Below, piece by piece: positions 1 through 9,400 of a stretch of DNA of 64,000 bases (position 1 is the first letter of the stretch; the number at the start of each line of letters is the position of its first letter). A program made the position numbers and the translations under genes. The DNA is from Phytohabitans aurantiacus. Lineage in GTDB: Bacteria; Actinomycetota; Actinomycetes; Mycobacteriales; Micromonosporaceae. Under the pieces are notes generated by a model. That model had not been told where the DNA came from. It ran no database searches and was given only the letters and a program-made list of their open reading frames with translations. The stretch is from the NCBI RefSeq assembly GCF_027923225.1, contig NZ_BSDI01000005.1:62001-126000 (forward strand), written 5' to 3'.

Positions 1-2809
1 CGAGCGCCGCCGTGAGCGCGTTGTCGACGAGGCCGGAGTCGTCCCGGGAGGTACCGACCGTCACCGTCTTCGCCTGGTGCTTCACCGAGTCGATGGAACG
101 GGTCAGCTCGTCGACACCGGCCGTGAGCCGCTGCCGGAGCAGCGCGACGGGGTCGCCGGCGGGGTTTCCGTGCTGCAGCACCTGGGAGGCGTGGGAGAGC
201 CCGATCGCCGTGTCGCTGTGCAGGACGCCGCGGAAGGCGCCTGCCGCCGCGTCCGCGACGAACTGGTGGAGCTCGTGGCACGCGTGGTCGAGCTCGCCGA
301 TGGTCACGCGGCCGGCGTCGACCGAGGCTTCGAGCGCGCTCAGGGCCGCCCGCAACGGATCCGCCCGCTCGTCGATGGCGCGGGCGATGTGGTACGAGAA
401 CAGGTGGCCGGCCGCGGTGCTGAGGATCCACGCGAACGCCGGGTGTGCGGCGGGCACCCGCACCACCGCGTCGGTCGCCCACCGCACGTCGATGCCGTCG
501 TCGACGATGACCGCCGGCGCGTTGCGGTGCGCCGTGAAGATCTCCACCTCTTTGGTCAGGTCGCGCACCTGGCCGGCGGGCGTACCGGCCGCGCAGACGA
601 GCACGAACGACTCCGCCGACAGGTCGACGTGCTTCTTGTCCTCCACGGCGTCCGTGGAGATCGTCTTGTAGCACAGCTCCGACAGCTTGATCCGGGTCTC
701 CTCGGCGGCGACCCGGTTTGGCCCGGAGCCGACCACCGTCCAGTATGGATAGCGGATCGCGACCCGCGCGATCTCGGCGATCCGGGGCGCCAGGCCGTGC
801 AGCTCCGCCAGCTGGCGCGGCACCTCCAGCAGCGCCCGCAGGAGAGTGTCCTCCAGCTCCGGCGCCAGGCGGCCGAGCAGCCGCGCGATCCGCAGGCCGA
901 GCAGCACGCCGGTGGCGACCTGCGAGTAGAACGCCTTGGTGGAGGCCACCGCCATCTCCACGTCACGCCCGTCCGATGTGTACAGCACGCCGTCGCTCTT
1001 GTGCGCCAGGTCGCTGTCGCGCCGGTTGACGACGCAGAGCACGGCCGCCCCGCGCGACCGGACCATGTCGACGGTGCGGTTCGTGTCGGTGGTGGTGCCG
1101 GACTGGCTCACCGCGACGACGCACACCGCCGACATGTCGCGCCTGAGGCGCCACGCGGACAGCTCGCTGGCGGGCATGGCCTCCACCGACACCGCCGGGT
1201 GCAGCAGCCGCCGCACGACGGTGGCGATGCCCTGGCAGGCGACGGCCGCGGTGCCCTGCCCGACGAAGAGGACCTCTTCGATGTCACCGGCCACGAAGCG
1301 GCGGCGTACCGCGTCCGGCAGCGCCGATTCGCCCAGCGTCACGTGATGCCGGTCGCCGTCGCGGGCGATCCGACCGCGCAGGCTCTTGCGAAACGAGGAG
1401 GGCGCCTCCCGCATCTCCTTGACGAGATAGTGGTCGTACGGCCCGCGCGCCACGTCCCTGGTCGTGATCTGCGTCGTGGAGATGTCACCGGTGGCGACCG
1501 GCCGGCCGAGCGCGGTGTAGCACCGCAGTGCCGCCGGAGTCCCGGCACCAGCGCGGTCGAGCGTCACCACCGTGCCCATCTCGTGACTGCCCGACTCGTC
1601 GCCGTCCACGCGGGTGCCGTCCAGCCGCAGGTACCGGTCGGTCAGCCCGACGAGCCCGTAGACCTCGCTGGCGACCAGGAAGCAGCCCGGCGCGAACCCG
1701 ACGTACAGGCCCTGCCCGCTCCCCTTCACCGCCAGCAGCACCCGATCCGGGTCGGTACTGGCCTGCGCCGCGATCGCGAACGAACCGTGCGAGCGCCGGA
1801 CGAGCTCCGCCATGGCCAGTACCGGATCCGTGCCCGCGCCGAGGCTTCCGGCCAGCATCACCGGGATCAGCTTCGCGTCGGTGCTGACGCCCTCGGTGCC
1901 GGTCGGCAGGCCGAGGCTTGCCCGCAGGTCCAGGTGGTTGTCGATGTCTCCATTGAGGACACCGGCGGCGTACACCGGTCCGCGCTCGCGCGTCACGCTG
2001 TTGACGGGGTGCGCGTTGGCCTCGCTGACGCGGCCCACGCTGGCCCAACGGGTGTGCGCGAGCACGGTCGCCCGGGCGGTGGGGAGCGCCAGGGCCGCGT
2101 GCAGGTCGTCGTCGGCCGCGATCGCGCCGCGCAGGAACGCGACGTTCTCACCGAGCCGCCCGATGACCGACGCTCGCTTGTAGACGAAGGCGAGTCCACC
2201 GTGGAACGGCTCGACCGACCCGTGCCGGAAGTCGCCATCCTGTCGGCGGTAGGCGTTGGCCGGTACTCGAGAAATGTCGCCGTCGCCCAGGGTGACCCAG
2301 ATCTGGATGCCGGCGGAGTCGCGACCGCGGACCTCCAGCCTGTCGACGGCGTCGAGCACCGCGTCGATGGCGAGAAATGCGCGCACGGCCTCGCCGTCCT
2401 GTCCACCGGCCAGCGCGGCGGCCCTGGCCGCCGCCGCCACGCGGTCGTTCCGGAGCGTCCACAGTAGATCGCGCGCGCGGAGGGCGAGCCGCTGCCCGCG
2501 TTCGAGCGCGTCGGCGCTCGCACCGGCGCCGTCGAGGTCACGGTCGAGCGCGTCCAGCCAGCCGTCCGCCGCGGACAGGCGTGCGACGGCGGCGTCGCGC
2601 AGGGCGGGTTCGGTCACGAGGCGGTGGCCGACGGCGGGCAGCGCGTACAGTTCGGCCGCGGCCGCCAGGCTCTTGACGAGCCACTCCAGGCCCTCGACGC
2701 CGGCCAGGTCGGCACCGGGCCGGCCGGGCAGGACATCGAGCACCTGGCGGGCCGAGACGTGTTCACGCTCGACGCCGTAGTCCGGTACCGCTGTCACGAT
2801 TCCGCACAT
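1..2809 (-). CDS. Long GlmS-like glutamine amidotransferase / SIS-domain sugar isomerase (incomplete, runs off the window start)
   Basis: Reading leftward, the frame opens with MCGIVTAV. Cys2 sits exactly where class II (Ntn) glutamine amidotransferases place their nucleophile. About 935 residues are visible without a stop, and the C-terminus lies outside the window. A helical insertion of roughly 70 residues follows the N-terminus. A GRDSAG motif (RGYDSAG in GlmS), a LAHTRWAS motif and a NAHP motif then mark the glutaminase half. An AVSQSGTTTDT sequence marks the first SIS sugar-phosphate-binding domain, and a second SIS region continues to the edge. The family transfers glutamine amide nitrogen to a keto-sugar phosphate, as in glucosamine-6-phosphate synthesis. 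Ordinary GlmS is about 610 residues, so this is a longer relative with an unproven substrate. It lies 46 bp behind the SARP-type regulator and is probably co-transcribed with it. The amidotransferase/SIS assignment is firm; the exact reaction is not. Confidence 0.85.
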   Translation of the reverse strand, partial: MCGIVTAVPDYGVEREHVSARQVLDVLPGRPGADLAGVEGLEWLVKSLAAAAELYALPAVGHRLVTEPALRDAAVARLSAADGWLDALDRDLDGAGASADALERGQRLALRARDLLWTLRNDRVAAAARAAALAGGQDGEAVRAFLAIDAVLDAVDRLEVRGRDSAGIQIWVTLGDGDISRVPANAYRRQDGDFRHGSVEPFHGGLAFVYKRASVIGRLGENVAFLRGAIAADDDLHAALALPTARATVLAHTRWASVGRVSEANAHPVNSVTRERGPVYAAGVLNGDIDNHLDLRASLGLPTGTEGVSTDAKLIPVMLAGSLGAGTDPVLAMAELVRRSHGSFAIAAQASTDPDRVLLAVKGSGQGLYVGFAPGCFLVASEVYGLVGLTDRYLRLDGTRVDGDESGSHEMGTVVTLDRAGAGTPAALRCYTALGRPVATGDISTTQITTRDVARGPYDHYLVKEMREAPSSFRKSLRGRIARDGDRHHVTLGESALPDAVRRRFVAGDIEEVLFVGQGTAAVACQGIATVVRRLLHPAVSVEAMPASELSAWRLRRDMSAVCVVAVSQSGTTTDTNRTVDMVRSRGAAVLCVVNRRDSDLAHKSDGVLYTSDGRDVEMAVASTKAFYSQVATGVLLGLRIARLLGRLAPELEDTLLRALLEVPRQLAELHGLAPRIAEIARVAIRYPYWTVVGSGPNRVAAEETRIKLSELCYKTISTDAVEDKKHVDLSAESFVLVCAAGTPAGQVRDLTKEVEIFTAHRNAPAVIVDDGIDVRWATDAVVRVPAAHPAFAWILSTAAGHLFSYHIARAIDERADPLRAALSALEASVDAGRVTIGELDHACHELHQFVADAAAGAFRGVLHSDTAIGLSHASQVLQHGNPAGDPVALLRQRLTAGVDELTRSIDSVKHQAKTVTVGTSRDDSGLVDNALTAAL

Positions 2810-2855
2810 GTTCGACTCCTACCACCGCGAACGTGGCGTCCGCGTCACCCCGCCG

Positions 2856-3587
2856 TCACGGGACGGCGCGTGGAGACTGCCGAAGCGGCCCCATCAGGTC
2901 CAGGAACTGCCGTGTGGGCAGGATCCCGAACTCGTTGGCCAGGACCTGCCGGCAGCGCTCGAACTGCCGGATGGCCTCGCCGACGTTGCCCTCGGCGAGA
3001 TGCACCCGGGCGACCACCCGATGAGCGCTTTCCCGCAAGGGATCCATGCGCACGGCGGTGAGTCCCGCTTGGAGCGCTTCCAGGTACCGGCCCTCCTGGG
3101 CGTGCAGCGCGGCGAGCCGTTCGAGCGCGTGGAGCTGGATCTGGTGCAGCCTCTCGCGGTGCTGCAGGACCCAGTCGTCGTACCAGCCCGGCAGGAGGTC
3201 ACCGGCGGCCAGCGCCGCCAGCGCTTCCGGCAGGGCGACACCGTCGTCCAGTACCGCGCGGGCGTGCCGCACGATCTCCTCCACGTCGATGCGCACCGCG
3301 GCGTTGAGCGCGAGAGCGCCATCGATGCTGTCGACCAGGCCGGGATGCTGTTGCCTGATACGCCACAACGCGGAACGGAGATTTCCCTGCGCGTGGTGCT
3401 CGTTGCACTCCGGCCAGAGCTGGCTGGCCACCAGCGAACGGTCGCGCCGGCCCTGGATGGCCAGCAGTGCGCTGAGCCGCTGCACAGCTCGCGTGGTGCT
3501 CACCGAGCCCCCGTCGCGCCGGAGCTCCCACCGGTCGATGAGAACCATGGACCACCCCACCGCGGGTTCCTGCCATAGCTCGGTCAT
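2856..3587 (-). CDS. SARP/BTAD-type transcriptional regulator
   Basis: This 243-residue protein has an N-terminal winged-helix region, in which a LIDRWELRRDGG strand is followed by helices around RAVQRLSALLAIQGRRDRSLVASQLWPE. A BTAD helical domain follows from about residue 95 to the end, with ALAALAAGDLLPGWYDDWV and a LRESAHRVVARVHLAEGNVGEAIRQFERCR repeat. This is the layout of short SARP activators such as AfsR N-termini and DnrI. I place the start at ATG 3587 because GGGAG lies 7 nt upstream. A GTG at 3638 in the same frame has no convincing ribosome site. The amidotransferase gene follows closely, so that gene is the likeliest target or operon partner. The upstream region contains several dyads. 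What it senses cannot be read from the sequence. Confidence 0.8.
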   Translation of the reverse strand: MTELWQEPAVGWSMVLIDRWELRRDGGSVSTTRAVQRLSALLAIQGRRDRSLVASQLWPECNEHHAQGNLRSALWRIRQQHPGLVDSIDGALALNAAVRIDVEEIVRHARAVLDDGVALPEALAALAAGDLLPGWYDDWVLQHRERLHQIQLHALERLAALHAQEGRYLEALQAGLTAVRMDPLRESAHRVVARVHLAEGNVGEAIRQFERCRQVLANEFGILPTRQFLDLMGPLRQSPRAVP

Positions 3588-3658
3588 CGTGTTCTCCCGG
3601 TCGCTGGTGCGGGGGTGCACCGCTAGGACAACTGACACCTAGATCAGGCTCGTCCGGC

Positions 3659-3713
3659 CTGTCTGGACAGTCAATCAACCGAACGTTCGCGGGGGTTTGG
3701 TCGCCAGTGGCGA
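3659..3713. promoter_or_regulatory. Cluster of short dyads upstream of the SARP-type gene
   Basis: Three inverted repeats sit within 55 bp: CTGTC-TG-GACAG at 3659-3670, the perfect palindrome CGAACGTTCG at 3680-3689, and TCGCCA-G-TGGCGA at 3701-3713. They lie 70 to 125 bp ahead of the start at 3587, where operators would be expected. The flanking 3721-3760 stretch is AT-rich (GTATATTCCCCTC followed by six A residues). It could be a promoter for the SARP gene, or the T-tract end of the TetR transcript arriving from the right. No regulator can be assigned. Confidence 0.4.
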
Positions 3714-3780
3714 AGGGGATTGCGCCTACATCGACCGTATATTCCCCTCAAAAAAGGAAGCTCCGGTCTTTGGGTGACTC

Positions 3781-4416
3781 CTACCGCCTAGTACTTTTGT
3801 CGGATCCCCGACAGGTGACGTCACCGTGACGCGACCGCAACGACTCCAGCATCCCGGAGAGCGCGACCTGGGTGTGCGTGAGATCCGCGGGATCGGTGGA
3901 GGTCGCCAGCCACAGGGCCGCCTCGTTCATCGCGCCGGACAGCAGGTGGGCCAGTGGCGCGACGGGCTGCTCGGCGATGACCCCGTCGTCGATGAGGGCG
4001 GCGAGCGCCTCGGCCAGGTGGCGCGCCGAGGCGGCCTCGTCCATGGCCCGCCACTCATGCCAGCCCAGGACGGCCGGCCCGTCGATGAGCATGATCCGCT
4101 GGACGGACGGATCGGTGCTGGCGCTGAGGAACGCCTGGCAACCGGCGGTCAGCTGGGCCCAGGGGTCATCGTGCGCGTCGGCGGCCGCCACGACCTTCTC
4201 GGCCACCTCGCCCTGCACCCGCTCCAGGACGGCGCGGAACACGGCGGCCTTGCTGTCGAAGTGGTGGTAGAGCGCGCCCTTGGTGACACCGGCGGACTCG
4301 ACGATCTGCGCCAGGCCCACCGCCGCGTACCCGTGCGTCGCGAACAGGTGCCGGCTCTCGCGCAGCAGCGCCTGCCGGGTCTGCTCCCGCTGCCGCTCCC
4401 TGATGCCGTTACCCAT
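3781..4416 (-). CDS. TetR-family transcriptional repressor
   Basis: This 211-residue protein has the standard TetR N-terminal helix-turn-helix at about residues 8-55: RQALLRESRHLFATHGYAAV, then IVESAGVTKGALYHHFDSKAAVF. A helical ligand-binding C-terminal half follows. The start is ATG 4416 (MGNGIRER), because AAGGAGG lies just upstream; further in-frame starts to the right would extend into the operators. It diverges from a VOC gene 73 bp away. The space between holds two ATACCG/CGGTAT dyads, a common arrangement in which a TetR protein represses itself and its neighbour and a small ligand releases it. The ligand is unknown. Confidence 0.9.
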   Translation of the reverse strand: MGNGIRERQREQTRQALLRESRHLFATHGYAAVGLAQIVESAGVTKGALYHHFDSKAAVFRAVLERVQGEVAEKVVAAADAHDDPWAQLTAGCQAFLSASTDPSVQRIMLIDGPAVLGWHEWRAMDEAASARHLAEALAALIDDGVIAEQPVAPLAHLLSGAMNEAALWLATSTDPADLTHTQVALSGMLESLRSRHGDVTCRGSDKSTRR

Positions 4417-4429
4417 CACCCTCCTTTGA

Positions 4430-4476
4430 CATACCGATGGTACGCCAGTACCGTCTCTTCGCATACCGACGGTATG
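4430..4476. promoter_or_regulatory. Two TetR operator-like dyads between the TetR and VOC genes
   Basis: CATACCGATGGTACG at 4430-4444 and CATACCG-A-CGGTATG at 4462-4476 share the half-site ATACCG/CGGTA. Their centres are 32 bp apart, about three helical turns. The second copy has perfect 7-bp arms; the first has one mismatched end. They lie 14 bp upstream of each of the two divergent start codons, at 4416 and 4490. Autoregulated TetR repressors usually bind such sites, so this is a well-supported inference, although binding itself is not visible. Confidence 0.75.
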
Positions 4477-4489
4477 TGAAGGAGTGATC

Positions 4490-4909
4490 ATGCACCTGAC
4501 CAGCTTCTATCCCGTGATCTGCACGCCCCGCCTGAAGGAGTCCCACGACTTCTACACCAGGCTGATGGGGTTCGAGACCACCTTCGAGGCCGACTGGTAC
4601 GTGAGCCTGCGCCGCCCCGGCACCCCGCCGTACGAGCTGGCCCTGCTCGACCACGACCACCCGACCCTGCCCGCGGCCTACCGCCAGCCGGTACGGGGGC
4701 TGCTGCTCAACTTCGAGGTGTCCGATGTGGACGCCGAGTGGGAGCGCCTCGTCGTCTGCGAAGGGCTCGCGGCAGAGCTCGAACTGCGCAGCGAGGACTT
4801 CGGGCAGCGGCACTTCATCGTGGCCGATCCCAACGGCGTCCTGATCGACGTCATCACACCCATCGCGCCCTCGGCGGAGTACGCCGACCAGTACTCCCCT
4901 ACGGCATGA
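4490..4909 (+). CDS. Vicinal oxygen chelate (glyoxalase/dioxygenase fold) protein
   Basis: The 139-residue protein has two beta-alpha-beta-beta-beta halves typical of the VOC superfamily. FYPVICTPRLKESHDFYTRLMGFETTFEADWYVSL forms the first half, and LLLNFEVSDVDAEWERL through RHFIVADPNGVLIDVI forms the second. The DPNG turn near the end is characteristic. ATG 4490 is chosen because AAGGAG lies 5 nt upstream; a GTG at 4484 overlaps that ribosome site. The superfamily includes glyoxalases, ring-cleaving dioxygenases and antibiotic-binding proteins, and the sequence does not say which this is. Divergent transcription from a TetR gene with shared operators suggests induction by a small molecule. 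Confidence 0.85.
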   Translation: MHLTSFYPVICTPRLKESHDFYTRLMGFETTFEADWYVSLRRPGTPPYELALLDHDHPTLPAAYRQPVRGLLLNFEVSDVDAEWERLVVCEGLAAELELRSEDFGQRHFIVADPNGVLIDVITPIAPSAEYADQYSPTA

Positions 4910-5025
4910 CCTACGCGCGCTGAAGCAGCTGCTACTCGGCGCTGGCCGCCGCGCCAACGAGTGACCGGTCGGCCCATCCCCTCGGCAACCGCGCGAGCGC
5001 ACGCTGTAACCAGGGGGCGACTGCC

Positions 5026-6378
5026 ATGAAACGCAAACTATCGGCGATCGCGGCGACCCTGTCGCTGGCGGCGGCGCTCGGCGCGGTGGCCGCCGGGCCG
5101 GCCCAGGCGGCGGACGCGGCACCATACCGGGCACACGTGTTCACCAAGGGATACAGCACCAGCAAGGTCGTCACGCTGACCTTCGACTCAGCGTTCAGCA
5201 ACGCCAACGTGCCGCAGGTGCTCCAGGTGCTCCGCGACAACGGCATCGTCGCGGGGTGGGGCATCACCGGCCTGTTCGCCCAGAACTTCCCCGCCGACGC
5301 CCGGGCCATCGCCGCGGCCGGCCACAAGATCATCAACCACAGCTGGGACCACCCGTCCTTCGCCAACCTGACGCAGGCTCAGCGCTGGTCACAGCTCGAC
5401 CGCACGGAGGCCGCCTTCCGCGCCGCCGGCGTCAGATCAGCGGGCTGGTTCCGGGCACCCTACAAGGCCGCCTACGCTGACCCGGGACTCAACCGCGATC
5501 TCGCGCTGCGCGGGTTCTACATCAACTTCGACTGGACATACGACACCACCGGCTACGCCGGCGCCAGCACGGCTACGATCCTCGACCGGGTTCGCCGTTT
5601 CACCGTGCCGGGCGCGGTCGTGGTGATGCACACCGGACCGGGCTCCACCGACCCGCAGGCGCTGCCGCAGATCATCTCGACGCTGCGCGGCATGGGCTAC
5701 ACCTTCATGAGCCCGTGGCGGGCGGCGACCACCGGCGGCATCGGCGCCAAGTACGCGGCGCTCGGCGAGCGCAACTCGCGCCTCGGCGCGCCCACGACGG
5801 CCGAGATGGTGGCGACGGTCAGCGGCACGGCGGTGCAGTGGTACCAGAACGGTCGCATCTACTGGAAGAGCGGCATCGGTTCGTACGCGGTGCTGTTCGG
5901 CATCTTCGGCAAGTACCGCCAACTCGGCACCGTCAACTCGTTCCTGGGCTTCCCCATCACCGACGAGACAGCGTCGCTCGACGGCATCGGCGCCTACAAC
6001 CACTTCCAGTACGGCTCCATCTTCTGGTCACCGGCGAGCGGCTCGCACGAAGTGCACGGCGGCATCCGCACGAAATGGGGCCAGCTGGGCTGGGAGCGCG
6101 GCTTCCTGAAATACCCCATCAGCGACGAGGTGTCGGTGACCGGCGGGCGGGCGTCACAGTTCCAGGGCGGCAACGTGTACTGGTCAAGCGCCACCGGCGC
6201 ACGCGAGGTCCACGGCCCGATCCTGAGCCGGTACCTGAGCCTCGGCGGCACCGGCAGCCGCCTGGGCCTGCCCACCACCGACCAGTACGCCGTGCCGGGC
6301 GGCGCCCGCAACAACTTCCAACACGGCACCTTGACCCTGAACACCGCAACCGGCGCGGTAACAGTCACCTACACCTGA
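5026..6378 (+). CDS. Secreted NodB-type polysaccharide deacetylase with C-terminal LGFP repeats
   Basis: This 450-residue protein begins with a classical signal peptide (MKRK, a hydrophobic Ala/Leu stretch, then GPAQAAD). The carbohydrate esterase 4 (NodB) domain covers about residues 45-235. It shows LTFDSA (motif 1), NHSWDHP (motif 2, the two metal-binding His), RAPYK (motif 3), a DWTYDT segment (motif 4) and VVVMHTGPG (motif 5). Motif 1 reads D-S where the best-studied enzymes read D-D, so one metal ligand differs; D-A-G and D-S-G variants exist in the family. Residues of about 238-445 hold LGFP-type repeats (YAALGERNSRLGAPTT, YRQLGTVNSFLGFPIT, LSLGGTGSRLGLPTT) that bind cell-wall polymers in actinobacteria. 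Likely role: removing N- or O-acetyl groups from wall glycans. Confidence 0.88.
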   Translation: MKRKLSAIAATLSLAAALGAVAAGPAQAADAAPYRAHVFTKGYSTSKVVTLTFDSAFSNANVPQVLQVLRDNGIVAGWGITGLFAQNFPADARAIAAAGHKIINHSWDHPSFANLTQAQRWSQLDRTEAAFRAAGVRSAGWFRAPYKAAYADPGLNRDLALRGFYINFDWTYDTTGYAGASTATILDRVRRFTVPGAVVVMHTGPGSTDPQALPQIISTLRGMGYTFMSPWRAATTGGIGAKYAALGERNSRLGAPTTAEMVATVSGTAVQWYQNGRIYWKSGIGSYAVLFGIFGKYRQLGTVNSFLGFPITDETASLDGIGAYNHFQYGSIFWSPASGSHEVHGGIRTKWGQLGWERGFLKYPISDEVSVTGGRASQFQGGNVYWSSATGAREVHGPILSRYLSLGGTGSRLGLPTTDQYAVPGGARNNFQHGTLTLNTATGAVTVTYT

Positions 6379-6475
6379 CGGTGAGGATGTCAGCGGACGG
6401 GGTAGTAGTTGGCGGCAAAAGTGATCATGGAACCACCGTAAGCCCCCCGGCTCTCACCTTGGTGACAGCGACGTT

Positions 6476-9400
6476 TCAGCCGTGGGTGCGCGACGGGTGC
6501 GCGGCCTGGCGGAGCGTCAGCGCGGTGCGTGCCTCGGCGAGCCGCCGCCCCGCCTCCCGGTGCACTCGCAGCGCCTCCGTCGCGTCTTCGACGGCCTGCT
6601 CGACCCGCCCCAGGCCGAGAGCCGCGAGGGCACGTACCTGGCGCGCGTCGGCGACCGCGATCGGCGAGGCGGCCCGCTCGGCGATCTGGAGGGCCCTCTC
6701 GGCGTGCTGGTGGGCGGCCGGGAAGTCGCCCCGCTCACAGTGTGCCTCGGTCAGGGCGAGCTCCACGTCGAGCTGGCTGCGGGAGGACCCGTCCTGGCCG
6801 GCGAGCCGGCGCGCGGCGTCGAGCCGGACGATCGCCTCGTCCACCCGGCCCGCGCGCAGGTCGACGACCGCGAGGCGGGTCTCGGCGACGGCATGCAGCC
6901 GGCCCTCGCCGAGCTCGACGGCGACGGCCAGCGCCTCGGTCAGCGCCGCCGTCGCCTCCGCGTACCGGCCCGCCTCGCCGTGCACGGCACCGATCTCCAG
7001 CAACGCCGCGGCTTCCTGGTGGCGCGAGCCGCTCTCCCGCCCGATGGCCAGCGAACGGTCGAGCAGGTCGAGGGCCTCGTCGAGGCGGCCCTGCTCGCGG
7101 CGGATGATGCCGAGGTTCTCCAGCGCGATCGCCGCGCCGTGGCGCTGGCCGTTCTCGTACAGCAGCGGCAGCGCCTGCTCGTGGAAGTGCGCCGCCCGGG
7201 TCAGCTCGCCGAGTTCCTGGTGGACCGCGGCGAGGTTGTTGAGGCTGGCCGCCTCGCCGTGCCGGTGGCCGATCCGCCGGTCGATGTCCAGCGACTCCTG
7301 CAGCCGGTCGGTCGCCTCCCGCGGCCGACCCATGGTGATCAGGGTGACGGCCAGGCTGCGCAGCACGGACGCCTCGCCCCGCTCCCACGGGATCCGCCGG
7401 TACAGCTCCAGGGCCTGCTCGTACTCCGACAGCGAGGTCCGGTAGTCGGCCATGCGCCACCGGGCGAGCCCCAGGCAGAACCGCATCGCCGCCTCGGCCC
7501 GCGCGTCGCCGTGCTGGCAGGCGGCGGCGAGACCGCGTTCGGTGACGGCCAGCCACTCCGACGCCGTGCCGCGCAGGTACATGAGGCCCCGCAGTGCGTC
7601 GGCCAGGTGCCACGCGGCGTCGGCGGGGCCGCACCGGGCCGCGTACTCGACCGCGGCGGTCAGGTTGTCCCACTCGGCGGTGGTCCACGCGGTGGCCTCG
7701 GCCGCGTCACCGAGCGCGACCTCCGGCACACCGGGCACCGGCTCCGGGCGGGTCAGCAGGATCGTCGGCGACAGCATCACGGCCGCGGCGCGGTCGGTGG
7801 CGGCCACGTAGTGGTCCAGCAGGCGCCGCACGGCCGCGTCTCGCTCGGCGGGCGGATCCTCCTCGGCGGCCAGCTCGACGCCGTACTCCCCCAGCAGGTC
7901 GTGGCTGCTGAACCGGTCGGCGCCGCGGTCGCGGACCAGGTGCACGCGGGCCAGCGTGTCGAGCAGGCGGCCGGCGTCCGGTGTGGAGGTCGCCGCCAGC
8001 GCCGCGGCCGCCGCGCTGGTCAGCCCGCTGGGGCTCGGCACGAGGCTGAGCAGCCGGAACAGGCGGCGCGCGGGCTCGGGCAGGGCGCGGTACGACAGGT
8101 CGAACGCGCCGCGCACGGTCGCCCGGTGGTCACCCGCGAACTGGAGCCGGTCCATCCGGCCGTGCCGCAGCTCGTCGACGTGCTGGCGGACGGTGTGGTG
8201 CTCCCGGTCCGACAGGCGCGCGCTGGCGATCCGGAGCGCGAGCGGCAGGTACCCGCACAGCCGCGCGAGTTCCTCGGCGGCGTCCGGCTCGGCGTCGAGC
8301 CGCACCCCGCCGGACTGCCGCAGCACGTCGATCGCGGCGTCCGGCGCCAGCACGTCGAGCGTGACGCGGCGCGCCCCGTCGAGCGCGACGAGGCCGCCGA
8401 GCCGGTCGCGGCTGGTGGCCAGGACAAGGCAACCCGGTTCGCCGGGCAGCAGCGGGCGGACCTGCTCGGGGTCCGAGACGTCGTCGAGTACCACCAGGAT
8501 CCGCCGGCCCGCGACGAGCGACCGGTAGCGGGCGACCTGCCGCTCCAGGTCGACCGGGATGTCGCCGGCCGGCACCCCGAGGTCGTACAGCAGCTGCGGC
8601 AACGCCTCGGCCGCCGACGCCGGCGGCCCGTGGTCGAACCCGCGCATACTCAGGAAGAGCTGCCCGTCCGGGAAGTGCCGCGCCCAGCGGTGCGCGCACT
8701 CGGTGACCAGCGCGGTCTTGCCGACCCCGGCGGTGCCGACGACGAGCAGCAGGCGGTCGGGCCCGGCGCGCAGCTCTTCGAGGGCCGCCAGCTCCGCGTC
8801 GCGCCCCACGAACCGGCTGGACGCGGCGGGCAGCGAGCGCGGCGCCGGGCTCGCCGGTGGTGCGGGCTCGCCGGCAAGGTCGCGCAGGCGCTGGCGGCGC
8901 TCCGCGGCCGCCGAGCGCAACCCCTCCAACCGCGCGGCCTCCGCGGTGGCGAAAGACGCTCGGGTACCGGCCAGCGCGGCACCCCGCCACAGCGCGAGCG
9001 CCTCGTCGTAGTGGCTGACCGCGACGCCCGGCCGCCCGTCTCGCGCCGCCCGCTCGGCCCGGTCGACGTGGTGCGCGAACGCGTCGAGGTCGAGCTGGCC
9101 GGGCTCCAGCCGCAGCCGGTACCCGGACGGGTCGGTGCTGATGAGCCCGGGCGTGGCCAGCGCCTTGCGCAGCGCGGCGACCAGCGTGCGGACCCGCGCC
9201 TCGTACGCGGCCGGCAGCGGCTCGCCCCACAGCGCGGCGGCGAGGCGGTCGGACGGCATCGGCTGGCCCGCGCCCAGCAGCAGTACCGCCAGCAGCGCGC
9301 GCTGCAGCGGGCTCAGCCGCACCGGCTGGTGATCGGCGAGCGCCTCGACGGGTCCCAGCACCCGGTACCGCACCGCCGTCGCCGGCTCGTCCTGGGTCGA

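Noticed and set aside
77..2467. A 796-codon open frame on the plus strand
   Set aside because: It is the antisense shadow of the amidotransferase/SIS gene. Its translation is Arg/His/Val-rich with no family motifs, while the minus frame has Cys2, GRDSAG and SQSGTT.
3721..3780. Intrinsic terminator of the TetR gene
   Set aside because: There is a six-T tract on the minus strand, but the preceding GGAGCTTCC stem has only three base pairs, too weak to call.
4490..4909. Bleomycin/fosfomycin resistance protein
   Set aside because: The VOC fold is shared by many enzymes, and nothing in the motifs points to an antibiotic-binding or glutathione-transferase subtype.
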